Of a DNA stretch of 64,000 bases, positions 17,605 through 26,259 are shown piece after piece (position 1 is the first letter of the stretch; each line of letters opens with the position of its first letter). A program made the position numbers and the translations under genes. Below the pieces are notes generated by a model. That model did not search any database and was not told the DNA's origin. It saw only the letters and a program-made list of their open reading frames with translations. This DNA comes from Embleya scabrispora (lineage in GTDB: Bacteria; Actinomycetota; Actinomycetes; Streptomycetales; Streptomycetaceae): NCBI RefSeq assembly GCF_002024165.1, contig NZ_MWQN01000001.1:5270001-5334000 (forward strand), given 5' to 3'.

Positions 17605-19992
17605 CTACGCGGTCGCCTCCGGCGTCGACGTGAGGCCGTGGTAGATGCGCGGCGCCCCGTCCAGGCGTACCCCCACCCGACCCCCCGTCGCCGTCAGCGT
17701 GCGCTCCCGGCCGATGCAGTCCACCTCCCGGACCGTCGTGCCCGCTGCCTGGACCGACAGGGTCGTCTTGGTCGGCCACGGGTCCACCCACGGCTCGGGT
17801 GCGGGGAACCAGCCGGAGTCGGTGGGGTGGGTCGGGTTGAGGGTGTAGCCGTCCTTGCGGCTCCACAGGATCGAGATCGGGCCGTCGGGGGAGTCGAACA
17901 GCAGGCCCTTGAGGTCCGGGTTGGCCGGCGTCAACCATCGGACGAACGTGGCCCGGTCCAGCACACGGGCGGCGGTGGCGTAGGCCAGCATGGACGGCTT
18001 GGCGCCGAGGTCGCGGTGCATCAGGCCGTAGTGGTACTCGGAGTTCGCCGGGTCCGCCCACTGCGGCTTGCCCAGGACGCTGTCGTGCAGCTGGTACCAG
18101 TTCACGCACCGCACGCCCTCGGCCTTGGCCAGTGCGAGGGTGAGCAGCACGTTCTCGGCGGCGTGCCGGTAGGTGTCGTGCCACCAGCTGTTCGGCTTGG
18201 TGCACGCGTACGCCTCGGTCAGCCACAGCTCCTTCGGGCCGTACGCGGCGATCACCTCGCGGGCCTTGCGCAGCCCGCCGAGGAAGTTCCAATACGTGCC
18301 GTTGTCGCCCATCGTCCAGTCGGCCGGCGCCGGGGCGTAGTCGGGGGTGAAGTTGCCCCGGCCCGGGTGGAAGGCGAAGCCGTCGATCAGGTCCCAGCCG
18401 CCGGCGTTGCGGAAGTTCTCCGTCCAGACGTAATCCATTCCGGCAAGTCCCGCGTTGAGCACCTTGGTCGGCGCTCCCGCCGCGGTCAGCCGGTCGCGTA
18501 CCGGGTGCAGTCCGTCGCGGACGTAGGCGGCGGCCGTCTGGCCGCTCATCCAGGGCTTGTTGATCTCGTTGGCGACCTCGAACCAGTCGGCGTTCGCCCC
18601 GATCGCCTTGGCGGTGTTGGTGTCCGCCCACGCGGCGACCTGGGCGGTGGTGCCGCCGAGCGGGATGCCGGCCAGTTCGATGTTGTGGGCCAGGCCGGCC
18701 GCGTCCAAGGTGGCCGGTGGCAGCCCGGGGCCGCCGTCGTAGGAGATGCGTACCCGCTTGATGCCGATGCGGCGCATCAGGTCCAGGACGGCCGGCGTGG
18801 ACGGTTGGAGCAGCCACGGGTAGTTGGCGATGCCGAACATGCTGTCCGCGCCCGCCTGGTAGTCGAACGGCGGCAGTACCGTCAGGTTGGTGCGGGCGAA
18901 CGCCTCGTCCGGGCCCGAGGTCGCGCACACCTCGGTGAACACGATGCCGTGCGCCGGTGCGGTGACGGTGAAGGTCCGCGTCCACGTGGCGCCGGCGGCG
19001 ACCGTCCCGGAGACCGTGCCGCTGCCCAGCACCGCACCGTCGAAGTCCCTTGCCCACCAGGAGAGTTGCACCGGTCGGGCGGTGGTGCCGCCGTTGGCCA
19101 CCTCCGCGTGCAGCGGCATCGGTACGCCGCCCTGGTCCCAGAGTGAGAACGGGCGGTCGGTCCACACCTCGACGCCGAGCGGCCGGCCCGAGCCGGTGGT
19201 GCCGGCCGCCGCGGGGCGCATCGCGCCGAGTACGAGGTCGGCCTCGGTCACCGCGCCGGTGGGGGTGACGGTGCCCGGGGCGTGGATCCAGGTGGCGTTG
19301 GTCCAGGCCGGGGTGGTGCCGGCGAGGCGGAAGTAGGCGTTGGTGTCGGCCCAGGTCTCCCGGTAGACCACGCCGGTGTTGGTTTCGTACGGGATGCCGC
19401 CGCCCGCGTCCCGGTTCCAGGCGGTGAGCGCGACGAAGGCTTCCGGCGCGGTGGGGGCGAGCACCGTACGTCCGAACATGAACCCGGCCGGGACGAGCGT
19501 GGTCGAGCCGCCGACCTCCCAGCGCAGATGCGCGCGGTTGGGGGCGACGTCGAGGACGGCCCGGACGGTGATGCCGTTCGCGGCGGCGGCCAGGGTGTAG
19601 TCGACCCGGATCGCCGCTCTGCCGTCCGGGAGCGTGATCGGGGACGGGGTGCCGCCCGTCGTGGGTTGCAGGCCGGCGACGGTGTCCTTGGTCATGAACC
19701 TGGTCAGCCGGATGCGTTCGGTGCCGGCGCCGTCGCGGACCGAGATCTGTCCGTCGGCGCCGGCGGTCAGGGAGATGCCGGGGGCGGAGATGGTGACGGG
19801 GGCGGCCGTCGTCGCGCCGGCAGAGGCGGGGGTCGCCGCCCCGGCGATGCCGGCTGCTCCGGCCACGCCCGCCACGCCGGTCGCCACGGCGCCGGTGAGG
19901 AAGCCGCGTCGGTGCAGGCCGGCGCGGGGGGCGAGGGCGGGGTGGTCCGGAGCGGCGTCGGGTGGTTCGGGGCTGTGCTGGTCGGCGGACAT
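17605..19992 (-). CDS. Tat-exported clan GH-A-like glycoside hydrolase
   Basis: ATG 19992 (MSADQHSPEPPD) has AAAGGGA just upstream; the longer frame to 20145 is Pro/Arg-rich and crosses the promoter. The 795-residue protein opens with a twin-arginine signal (LHRRGFLTGA, R28-R29; cleavage near ATPASAG), so it is exported folded. Residues ~60-410 are beta-rich domains of unknown family. Residues ~420-730 look like a TIM barrel: WFEVANEINKPW gives the NE pair with acid/base candidate E476, and LWLTEAYACT gives nucleophile candidate E593, the clan GH-A pattern. The substrate is unknown. It is divergent from the sugar importer and has its own operator, so it probably degrades the polymer whose products the importer takes up. 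Confidence 0.78.
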   Translation of the reverse strand: MSADQHSPEPPDAAPDHPALAPRAGLHRRGFLTGAVATGVAGVAGAAGIAGAATPASAGATTAAPVTISAPGISLTAGADGQISVRDGAGTERIRLTRFMTKDTVAGLQPTTGGTPSPITLPDGRAAIRVDYTLAAAANGITVRAVLDVAPNRAHLRWEVGGSTTLVPAGFMFGRTVLAPTAPEAFVALTAWNRDAGGGIPYETNTGVVYRETWADTNAYFRLAGTTPAWTNATWIHAPGTVTPTGAVTEADLVLGAMRPAAAGTTGSGRPLGVEVWTDRPFSLWDQGGVPMPLHAEVANGGTTARPVQLSWWARDFDGAVLGSGTVSGTVAAGATWTRTFTVTAPAHGIVFTEVCATSGPDEAFARTNLTVLPPFDYQAGADSMFGIANYPWLLQPSTPAVLDLMRRIGIKRVRISYDGGPGLPPATLDAAGLAHNIELAGIPLGGTTAQVAAWADTNTAKAIGANADWFEVANEINKPWMSGQTAAAYVRDGLHPVRDRLTAAGAPTKVLNAGLAGMDYVWTENFRNAGGWDLIDGFAFHPGRGNFTPDYAPAPADWTMGDNGTYWNFLGGLRKAREVIAAYGPKELWLTEAYACTKPNSWWHDTYRHAAENVLLTLALAKAEGVRCVNWYQLHDSVLGKPQWADPANSEYHYGLMHRDLGAKPSMLAYATAARVLDRATFVRWLTPANPDLKGLLFDSPDGPISILWSRKDGYTLNPTHPTDSGWFPAPEPWVDPWPTKTTLSVQAAGTTVREVDCIGRERTLTATGGRVGVRLDGAPRIYHGLTSTPEATA

Positions 19993-20151
19993 GGATCCCT
20001 TTCCCGAGCGACGAGGACGGTGGAAGTACCAGAAGCGGCGGAAGCGCACGGCCCGGCGGCCGGGGCGCGGCGGTGACGGCAGCGGTGACGCCGGCGGTGA
20101 CGGCGGCGACCGCGGCGGTGTCGGTAGGGGCGGTCGGCGGGTCACACCGAT

Positions 20152-20165
20152 CTAATGCGGATTAG
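20152..20165. promoter_or_regulatory. LacI-type operator O1 (glycosidase side)
   Basis: CTAATGCGGATTAG is a palindrome with a CG centre. It lies just downstream of the predicted minus-strand -10 box, about at the transcription start of the glycosidase gene, where a bound repressor would block initiation or clearance. Two sister sites are at 20264 and 26213. Confidence 0.82.
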
Positions 20166-20171
20166 AGCGAA

Positions 20172-20200
20172 TGTGTACCCCGATCCCCCGGCCGCGTCAA
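20172..20200 (-). promoter_or_regulatory. Predicted promoter of the exported glycosidase
   Basis: On the minus strand TTGACG (20195-20200) and TACACA (20172-20177) are separated by exactly 17 bp, a good match to housekeeping sigma consensus for this GC content. The leader to ATG 19992 would be about 170 nt. Confidence 0.65.
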
Positions 20201-20250
20201 GACCCCCGTATGTCTGATTCGCCGGGCCGGGCAACCCGCCCGCAACCCCC

Positions 20251-20280
20251 TTGACACCTCCTCCTAATGCGAATTAGATA
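20251..20280 (+). promoter_or_regulatory. Predicted promoter of the sugar ABC operon with embedded operator
   Basis: TTGACA at 20251-20256 is a perfect -35. A spacer of 17 to 18 bp leads to the -10 region TTAGATA (20274-20280). Operator O2 (20264-20277) occupies the right half of the spacer and the start of the -10, so repressor and RNA polymerase cannot bind together. Confidence 0.72.
20264..20277. promoter_or_regulatory. LacI-type operator O2 (importer side)
   Basis: CTAATGCGAATTAG differs from O1 at one position only, and is an uninterrupted palindrome apart from the central bases. It overlaps the predicted -10 of the ABC operon. O1 and O2 are 112 bp apart centre to centre, near a multiple of the helical repeat, which would allow looping by a tetramer. 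Confidence 0.85.
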
Positions 20281-20342
20281 CGACCCCATCGGCTCCGGAG
20301 CCAGTTCCGGAGCGGGGATGGTCAGGACCCAGGGAGGTACCC

Positions 20343-21761
20343 GTGACCGAGTCAGTCCCGGTCAGTACGCTCCGGCGTCGACGTCGGCGGGTGGTGGCGG
20401 GAGGCGGAGTGCTCGCGCTCGCCCTCGTCGCCGGCACCGCCGGTTGCTCGTCCGGCTTGTCCGGCTCGTCCGGCGCCGGTTCCTCCGGCAAAACCACGAT
20501 CACCGTCGCGGGCATGCCGGCGACCACGTCGCCCAAGACACGGCAACAATTCCTGGACGCCGTCGCGGCGTTCGAGAAGGCCAACCCGAAGATCAAGGTC
20601 AAGCCGACCGACACCCAGTGGGACGCACGCACGTTCGCCGCCCGGTTGGCCGGCGGCAACGCCGAGACGGTGTTGACCGTTCCGCTGACCGAGCCGCCCG
20701 GCCTGATCGCCCGCAAGCAGATCGCCGATCTCGGCGCCGAACTCGAGGCGTTGCCACACTCGGGCGACCTCGACCCGCGCGCCCTGGCGCCGGCCACCGC
20801 CGCCGACGGGCGCGTCTTCGGGCTGCCGGTCACCGAGTACGCGCTCGGACTGGTGTACAACCGCGACCTGTTCACGAAGGCCGGCCTGGACCCGGACAAG
20901 CCGCCGACCACCTGGGACGAGGTCCGCACCGCCGCGAAGAAGATCTCCGACACGGGCGTCACCGGCTACACGCAGATGACCGTCAAGAACACCGGCGGCT
21001 GGATCCTGACCGCGATGACCTACGGCTTCGGCGGTTCGATGGAGAAGAAGGTCGGCGATACGTATGTGCCGGCCCTGCTCGACGGCCCGGCGGAGAAGGC
21101 GTTGGGGCAACTGGCCGCGATGCGCTGGCAGGACGACTCGATGGGCAACAACCACCTGCGTACCCAGCAGGATGCCGAACGGGACTTCGCCGCGGGCAAG
21201 ATCGGCATGATGATCAGCACGGTCAACAGCTACAACCGCTACATCACCCAATACTCCGGCAAGCCCGCCGACTTCGGCATGGCCGCGCTGCCGCAGCAGA
21301 ACGGCGGCCGGTCCACACTGCTCGGCGGTCTGATGGCCGTGGTCAGCGCCAAGGCCACGCCCGCGCAGCGGACCGCGGCGGTGAAGTGGATCGACTACTT
21401 CTACCTCAAGCCCGCCTACGACCCGGCCGCGGCCGAGGAACAGGCGGTCGCGCAGGCGGCGGACAAGCTCGCGGTCGGGCTGCCCACGCTGCCGTTCTAC
21501 TCGGCGGCGGTCTCCGATCCGGTGAACGTCGCGATCGGCAGGCACACGAACATCCCGACCGGGAACTTCGCGCCGTATGTCGCCGGTGTCGGCAAGCTCG
21601 AGTATCAGGTCGAACCCCCCGTCGCCGCGCAGGAGTTGTACGGAGCGCTGGATACGGCGGTACAGGCGGTGCTGACCCGCAAGGACGCCGATCCGCGGGC
21701 CGAGTTGGCCAAGGCGGCGGATCGACTCGGGCCGGTCGTCGAAAAGGCGCAGGCACCGTGA
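20343..21761 (+). CDS. Sugar ABC transporter substrate-binding lipoprotein
   Basis: GTG 20343 follows AGGGAGG at good spacing. The 472-residue protein has a lipoprotein signal (poly-Arg, hydrophobic core, LVAGTAGC with lipidated C35), a Ser/Gly linker, and the family-1 extracellular solute-binding fold (MalE-like): KIKVKPTDTQWDA, FGLPVTEYALGLVYNRDLF, PTTWDEVRTAAKKI and KIGMMISTVNSYN. It captures an oligosaccharide or sugar outside the membrane for the two permeases that follow. No ATPase is encoded nearby; such importers in actinomycetes usually share the multitasking MsiK ATPase encoded elsewhere. Confidence 0.92.
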   Translation: MTESVPVSTLRRRRRRVVAGGGVLALALVAGTAGCSSGLSGSSGAGSSGKTTITVAGMPATTSPKTRQQFLDAVAAFEKANPKIKVKPTDTQWDARTFAARLAGGNAETVLTVPLTEPPGLIARKQIADLGAELEALPHSGDLDPRALAPATAADGRVFGLPVTEYALGLVYNRDLFTKAGLDPDKPPTTWDEVRTAAKKISDTGVTGYTQMTVKNTGGWILTAMTYGFGGSMEKKVGDTYVPALLDGPAEKALGQLAAMRWQDDSMGNNHLRTQQDAERDFAAGKIGMMISTVNSYNRYITQYSGKPADFGMAALPQQNGGRSTLLGGLMAVVSAKATPAQRTAAVKWIDYFYLKPAYDPAAAEEQAVAQAADKLAVGLPTLPFYSAAVSDPVNVAIGRHTNIPTGNFAPYVAGVGKLEYQVEPPVAAQELYGALDTAVQAVLTRKDADPRAELAKAADRLGPVVEKAQAP

Positions 21762-21843
21762 GCGGGCGCGGGCGGCGCGGGGCGCGGGTCGGCCGGCGGT
21801 CCGGGGCGCGGCTTGCCCTGCCGCGCGGAGTCGAGGGGCCGTC

Positions 21844-22803
21844 GTGAGTACGCCGACCCTCCCTCGGGAGAGCGCCCAGGTCGTGGCGTCGGCGGCGGTT
21901 CGTCCGAGCGGACCCGGGTCCCGGAGCGCGCGGTGGCGCGGCGGCGCCCGCCATCTGGTGCCGGCGCTGTTCCTGTTGCCGACGGTGTTGGTGTTCGGCC
22001 TGTTCTCGTGGTGGCCGATCATCCGTAGCCTGCTGCTGAGTTTCCAGCAGACGAACCTGGTCGAACCGGCCACGTGGGTCGGGTTCGACAACTACCAAAC
22101 CCTGCTGGACGACCCGCTGTTGGGCAAGGCGGTCACGAACACCCTCGTGTTCACCGGTCTGGCGCTGCTGATCGGCTTCCCGCTGCCGCTGTTCCTGGCC
22201 GTGCTGATGTCCGAACTGCGGCGCGGAGCGGGGCTGATGCGGGTGCTGGTGTACCTGCCGGTGGCGGTGCCGCCGGTGGTGGCGGTGCTGATGTGGAAGT
22301 GGTTCTACGACCCGGACTCGGGCCTGTTCAACGAGGTGTTGGGCAAGGTCGGCCTGGGCCCGTACCCGTGGTTGCAGTCCGCCGATACCGCGATGGCGAG
22401 CCTGGTGGTGGAGGCGACCTGGGCGGGCGCGGGCGGAGCGGTGTTGATCTACCTCGCGGCGTTGGCGAGCGTGCCGACCGAGTTGTACGAGGCCGCCGAA
22501 CTCGACGGTGCCTCGGTGCGACGGCGGTTGTGGCACGTCACGTTGCCGCACATGCGTCCGGTGCTGCTCATCATGATGCTGCTTCAGGTGATCAACACCT
22601 TCCAGGTGTTCACCGAGCCCTTCGTGCTGACGGACGGCGGGCCCGAGGATTCCACGGTCACCGTGCTTCTGCTCATCTATCGATACGCGTTCGTCAGCGG
22701 CGACTACGGCGCGGCGGCGGCGCTGAGCGTGAGCCTGGCCGCCGTGCTCGCGGTCCTGTCGGCGATCTATCTGCGGCTCACCCGCGCATGGGGGACGAAA
22801 TGA
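21844..22803 (+). CDS. Sugar ABC transporter permease (MalF-like)
   Basis: GTG 21844 has GAGGGG nearby. The 319-residue protein has six predicted membrane helices after a ~40-residue Arg/Ser-rich cytoplasmic N-terminus; the EAA loop is EAAELDGASVRRRLWHVTLP near residue 220. It is 82 bp downstream of the binding-protein gene and overlaps the second permease by four bases (ATGA), as typical of binding protein-MalF-MalG operons. Confidence 0.92.
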   Translation: MSTPTLPRESAQVVASAAVRPSGPGSRSARWRGGARHLVPALFLLPTVLVFGLFSWWPIIRSLLLSFQQTNLVEPATWVGFDNYQTLLDDPLLGKAVTNTLVFTGLALLIGFPLPLFLAVLMSELRRGAGLMRVLVYLPVAVPPVVAVLMWKWFYDPDSGLFNEVLGKVGLGPYPWLQSADTAMASLVVEATWAGAGGAVLIYLAALASVPTELYEAAELDGASVRRRLWHVTLPHMRPVLLIMMLLQVINTFQVFTEPFVLTDGGPEDSTVTVLLLIYRYAFVSGDYGAAAALSVSLAAVLAVLSAIYLRLTRAWGTK

Positions 22804-23684
22804 GTACCGGTGCCGGCGGTAGGGGTGTGATGTCCGAGGCCGAACGCCGACGGCCGATCACCCGGTTCGGACTCGGGACCACCCAACTGCTGTTGATCGC
22901 GGCCCTGATCATCGAGGGGGCCGGTCCGATCTATTGGGTGTTCAAGGGTTCGATCTCCTCGACCCAGGACTCGCTGCGGCATCCGTTGGCGCTGTGGCCC
23001 GAGGAGGTGCACTGGTCGAACATCTCGACCGCGTGGACGAGTCTGGACCTCGGCCGCTATCTGACCAACACCGTGGTGCTGGTGGGCGGTTCGTGGTTCG
23101 TGCAGTTGTTCGTGGCGGTGACCGGGGCCTATGCGCTGTCCGTGCTGCGGCCGTTCTACGGCAAGTATGTGTATGCGGCGGTGCTGGCCACGCTGTTCCT
23201 GCCGGGCACGGTGTCGATGGTCTCGCTCTACCTGACCATCCAGGACCTGCCGCTCACGGGCGGCTCGATCGCCAACACGCCGATGGCGGTGTGGTTGCCG
23301 GCGGGCGCGCACGCGTTCAACGTGCTGCTGATGAAGCAGTTCTTCGACGGCATCCCGAAGGAACTCCTGGAGGCGGCCCGCCTGGATGGCGCCGGCCCGT
23401 GGCGGATCCTGACCCGGATCGTGCTGCCGATGTCGCGGCCGATCCTGGCCGTGGTGTCGCTGCTCGCGGTGATGAACGCGTGGAAGGACTTCCTGTGGCC
23501 GATGATCGCCATCACCGACACGGAAAAGCAGCCGCTCGCGGTGGCGTTGCCGAGGCTGGCGGACACCTCGAACCAGAGCCTGCTGATCGCGGGCATGCTG
23601 ATCGCGATCATCCCACCGGTGGTGGTGTTCCTGGTCTTCCAGCGGCAGATCGTGCGCGGGATCGCGTTCACGGGGTTGAAGTGA
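22800..23684 (+). CDS. Sugar ABC transporter permease (MalG-like)
   Basis: ATG 22800 overlaps the upstream stop in ATGA. The 294-residue integral membrane protein has six helices and the EAA loop EAARLDGAGPWRILTRIVLP near residue 195, which docks with the ATPase. Segments such as LTNTVVLVGGSW and FMLPGTV-like FLPGTVSMVSL are typical of the MalG branch. It completes the importer's membrane channel. Confidence 0.92.
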   Translation: MSTGAGGRGVMSEAERRRPITRFGLGTTQLLLIAALIIEGAGPIYWVFKGSISSTQDSLRHPLALWPEEVHWSNISTAWTSLDLGRYLTNTVVLVGGSWFVQLFVAVTGAYALSVLRPFYGKYVYAAVLATLFLPGTVSMVSLYLTIQDLPLTGGSIANTPMAVWLPAGAHAFNVLLMKQFFDGIPKELLEAARLDGAGPWRILTRIVLPMSRPILAVVSLLAVMNAWKDFLWPMIAITDTEKQPLAVALPRLADTSNQSLLIAGMLIAIIPPVVVFLVFQRQIVRGIAFTGLK

Positions 23685-23941
23685 GGGGGTTGCGCGTGGC
23701 GCGCGGGATCGGTGGACGTGGGTCGACGGGGAGCGGGTCGGTGGGGCGTGGTTCGGTGGCGCGGGGGCTCGGGAGGGCCGGGGCCGTCGTGCGTGGAGGC
23801 GGGCTTCGGGTGATCGCGCGCCCGGGCGCCGGCGCGCACCCCGGCGCCGATGTGCCCCCTGGCGCCGACGCACACCCCGGCGTCGCCATGCGCGACGCCG
23901 GCGTGGGTCGGCCCACGGCGCGAACGGGGGTGCCCTGGTGA
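23681..23941 (+). CDS. Doubtful coupled ORF between permease and SDR
   Basis: An 86-codon frame starts GTG 23681 overlapping the permease stop (GTGA) and ends overlapping the SDR start (GTGA). The product is Gly/Arg/Ala-rich, first RGSTGSGSVGRGSVARG-like, then repeats PGAGAHPGADVPPGADAHPG. It resembles no family; the low complexity and the analogous frame between tlyA and nadK suggest degenerate linker DNA rather than a gene. It is listed because coupling at both ends makes translation possible. Confidence 0.25.
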   Translation: MRGLRVARGIGGRGSTGSGSVGRGSVARGLGRAGAVVRGGGLRVIARPGAGAHPGADVPPGADAHPGVAMRDAGVGRPTARTGVPW

Positions 23942-24888
23942 GGCGAGTTCTGGTGACCGGGGCCGCCGGGCGCCTCGGCACGGCTGTACTGGCCGAACTG
24001 GCCGATCGCGGCGTGCCGGTGACCGCGCTGGTCGTCGAGGACGGCGTGGGCGGCGGGGCGTTGCAAGCCGATCGGGTCGTGGTTGGTGACGCGCGGGATC
24101 CGGAGGTGGTGGCGGACGCGCTTCGCGGGGTCGACGCGGTGATCCACCTGGCCGCACTCGCTTCGCCCGAAGTGGCCCCTCCCGAGGTGGTGTTCGCGAC
24201 GAACACGCAGGCCACGTTCGTGGTGTTGAACGAGGCCGGTCGGGTGGGGGTGCGGCGCACGGTGGTGGCGAGCAGCCTGTCCGTGACCGGGCTGCCGTTC
24301 GCCCGCTCCACGCCACGGCCACGGCCGGCGTACCTGCCGTTCGACACGGCGTTGCCGCTGCGGATCGAGGATCCGTACGCGCTGTCCAAGCAGGTCGACG
24401 AGGCCACCGCCGCGATGATGCATCGGCGGTACGGCATGACGGCGGTGGCGCTGCGTCTGCCGTTCCTCGGCGACGCGGACCGACTGGCCGCGCACGCGTC
24501 CCGGTTGGCGGCGGATCCGGCGCTCGGTGCGTCGGAGGTGTGGAGTTACCTCGACCTGCGCGACGCGGCACGGGCCTGCGTCCTGGGGCTGACCGCGCCG
24601 GCGGTGACGGGCGCGCCGGTGCTGTTCGTGGCGGCACCGGACACGTTGATGGCCGCGCCCACCGCGGACCTGCTCGCCGTGTATCTGCCGGACGTGCCCC
24701 GCCGGGCGGAATTTCCCGGCCGTACGGTGCCGATCGACCTGGCTCCGGGCCGGGCGCTGCTCGGCTTCACGGCGCGGTATCCGTATCCGCCGGCAGGGTT
24801 CGACCCGTCCGACCCGGATCTCCTCGTGGGGCCGCCCGAGGCGCCTCGTCCGTACCCGAACCCGCTTTCCCAGGAGCGTCACCCATGA
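23938..24888 (+). CDS. Extended SDR / NAD-dependent epimerase-dehydratase
   Basis: GTG 23938 gives VRRVLVTGAAGRLGTAVL, with the NAD(P)-binding TGAAGRLG motif at the very N-terminus. Later come DAVIHLAALASP, VVASSLSVTG (catalytic Ser region) and the active-site pair YALSK (Y-x-x-x-K). The 316-residue protein belongs to extended SDRs that act on nucleotide sugars or sugar acids (UDP-glucose 4-epimerase or uronate-dehydrogenase-like). It overlaps the dehydratase gene in ATGA, pointing to consecutive catabolic steps; the substrate is not determinable. Confidence 0.85.
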   Translation: MRRVLVTGAAGRLGTAVLAELADRGVPVTALVVEDGVGGGALQADRVVVGDARDPEVVADALRGVDAVIHLAALASPEVAPPEVVFATNTQATFVVLNEAGRVGVRRTVVASSLSVTGLPFARSTPRPRPAYLPFDTALPLRIEDPYALSKQVDEATAAMMHRRYGMTAVALRLPFLGDADRLAAHASRLAADPALGASEVWSYLDLRDAARACVLGLTAPAVTGAPVLFVAAPDTLMAAPTADLLAVYLPDVPRRAEFPGRTVPIDLAPGRALLGFTARYPYPPAGFDPSDPDLLVGPPEAPRPYPNPLSQERHP

Positions 24889-26171
24889 CCGAGCCGGAGA
24901 CCCCGATACCGCCGGCCGCGATGCCCGAGACCCAGGCCCCCTGGGCCGCGCGGGACTCGCTGCGGATCACCTCGGTGCGGGCCGTGGTGACCGCGCCCGG
25001 CGGGGTGCCGCTCGTGGTGGTGCGGGTCGATACCTCCGAACCCGGGCTGTACGGGCTCGGTTGTGCCACCTTCACCCAGCGATTCCACGCGGTGACCGCG
25101 GCGGTCGAGCAACATCTGGGGCCGATGGTGGTCGGTCGGCATCCGGCCGACATCGAGGACGTCTTTCGACTGCTGCACTTCTCGTCCTACTGGCGCGGCG
25201 GGCCCGTCCACAACAACGCGCTGTCCGGCATCGACCAGGCGTTGTGGGACATCGCCGGCAAACGGTTGGGTGTGCCGGTGTACGAACTGCTCGGCGGGCG
25301 GGTGCGCGGCGGCGCGGCGGTGTACACCGGTGCCCGGGGCGGCAGCGTGGAGGAGTCGATCGAGCGGGCCGCGGCGCTGGCCGAACAGGGTTACCGGCAC
25401 GTGCGGTTGCAGTGCGGCGGCCCGGGGCTCGGTACGTACGGCGCCGAGGGCACGCCGGGCGGCTATCCGGGCAGCCCGTACCCGGACGGCTGGGACGTCG
25501 GCCACTATCTCCGCACCACGCCGCGCCTGTTCGAGCGGGCCAGGGAGGTATTGGGCGACGAACTCGGTCTGTTGCACGACGCGCACAACCGGCTGACTCC
25601 GAAAGAGGCCGTGGGGCTGGCCCGTTCGCTGGAGCCGTACCGGCTCTTCTTCCTGGAGGATCCGCTCGCGCCGGAGCACTTCGACCGGCTGCCGGAGGTG
25701 CGCGCCGCGGCGCCGATGCCGATCGCGTCGGGCGAGTTGGTGACCTCGATGACCGACGCCACGCGCCTGGTCACCGCCGGCGGCGTCGACTATCTGCGCG
25801 TGCACGTCTCGGCGGTGGGCGGGTTGACGCCGGCCCGCAAGCTGGCCACGCTGTGCGAGCTGACCGGGGTGCGTACCGCGTGGCACGGTCCGCCGGACGT
25901 GTCGCCCGTCGGCGCGGCGGTCAACCTGACGCTGGACGTGACCAGTCCCGCCTTCGGCATCCAGGAGCAACACGTCTACCCCGAACGGGTGCACGAGGTC
26001 TTCCCCGGTACGCCGCGCACGGTGGACGGCTATCTCGTCCCCTCGGACCGGCCCGGCTGGGGCGTCGATCTGGACGAGGCCCAGGCGGCGAAGTACCCGC
26101 CGCAGGCCCACCTGCACGAGCGTTGGGCGGCCCGCGTGCGGCGGCCCGACGGTGGGTTGGAAGCTCCGTGA
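24885..26171 (+). CDS. Enolase-superfamily sugar-acid dehydratase (ManD/RspA-like)
   Basis: ATG 24885 overlaps the SDR stop. The 428-residue protein has the enolase-superfamily capping domain and barrel. Three Mg ligands are in place at even spacing: D232 (LLHDAHNRLTP), E258 (FFLEDPLAPE) and E284 (IASGELV). HDAHNRLTP and LEDPLAPE, and the C-terminal TAWHGPPDVSPVG, are typical of the mannonate-dehydratase/RspA subgroup, which dehydrates mannonate or gluconate, sometimes very slowly. A real substrate cannot be named. It should act on the acid produced by an upstream dehydrogenase. Confidence 0.85.
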   Translation: MTEPETPIPPAAMPETQAPWAARDSLRITSVRAVVTAPGGVPLVVVRVDTSEPGLYGLGCATFTQRFHAVTAAVEQHLGPMVVGRHPADIEDVFRLLHFSSYWRGGPVHNNALSGIDQALWDIAGKRLGVPVYELLGGRVRGGAAVYTGARGGSVEESIERAAALAEQGYRHVRLQCGGPGLGTYGAEGTPGGYPGSPYPDGWDVGHYLRTTPRLFERAREVLGDELGLLHDAHNRLTPKEAVGLARSLEPYRLFFLEDPLAPEHFDRLPEVRAAAPMPIASGELVTSMTDATRLVTAGGVDYLRVHVSAVGGLTPARKLATLCELTGVRTAWHGPPDVSPVGAAVNLTLDVTSPAFGIQEQHVYPERVHEVFPGTPRTVDGYLVPSDRPGWGVDLDEAQAAKYPPQAHLHERWAARVRRPDGGLEAP

Positions 26172-26190
26172 ATCACGCACCGTTACTGGA

Positions 26191-26226
26191 TATACTCGAT
26201 TTCCATTCCGATCTGATGCGTATTAG
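26191..26226 (+). promoter_or_regulatory. lacI-type regulator promoter (-10 TATACT) with operator O3
   Basis: TATACT at 26191-26196 is a near-consensus -10; the -35 position 17 bp upstream (GTGAAT) is weak. Operator O3, CTGATGCGTATTAG at 26213-26226, lies about 10-25 bp past the expected start and differs from O1/O2 in two or three positions. This would give weaker autoregulation of the repressor gene. Confidence 0.68.
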
Positions 26227-26259
26227 GCGGCAGTTGGTGCCGGGCACTTGGAGGATGAC

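Noticed and set aside
24885-26171. Firm name of mannonate dehydratase
   Set aside because: Sub-family motifs fit ManD/RspA, but that group includes gluconate and inactive members, so only the family is claimed.
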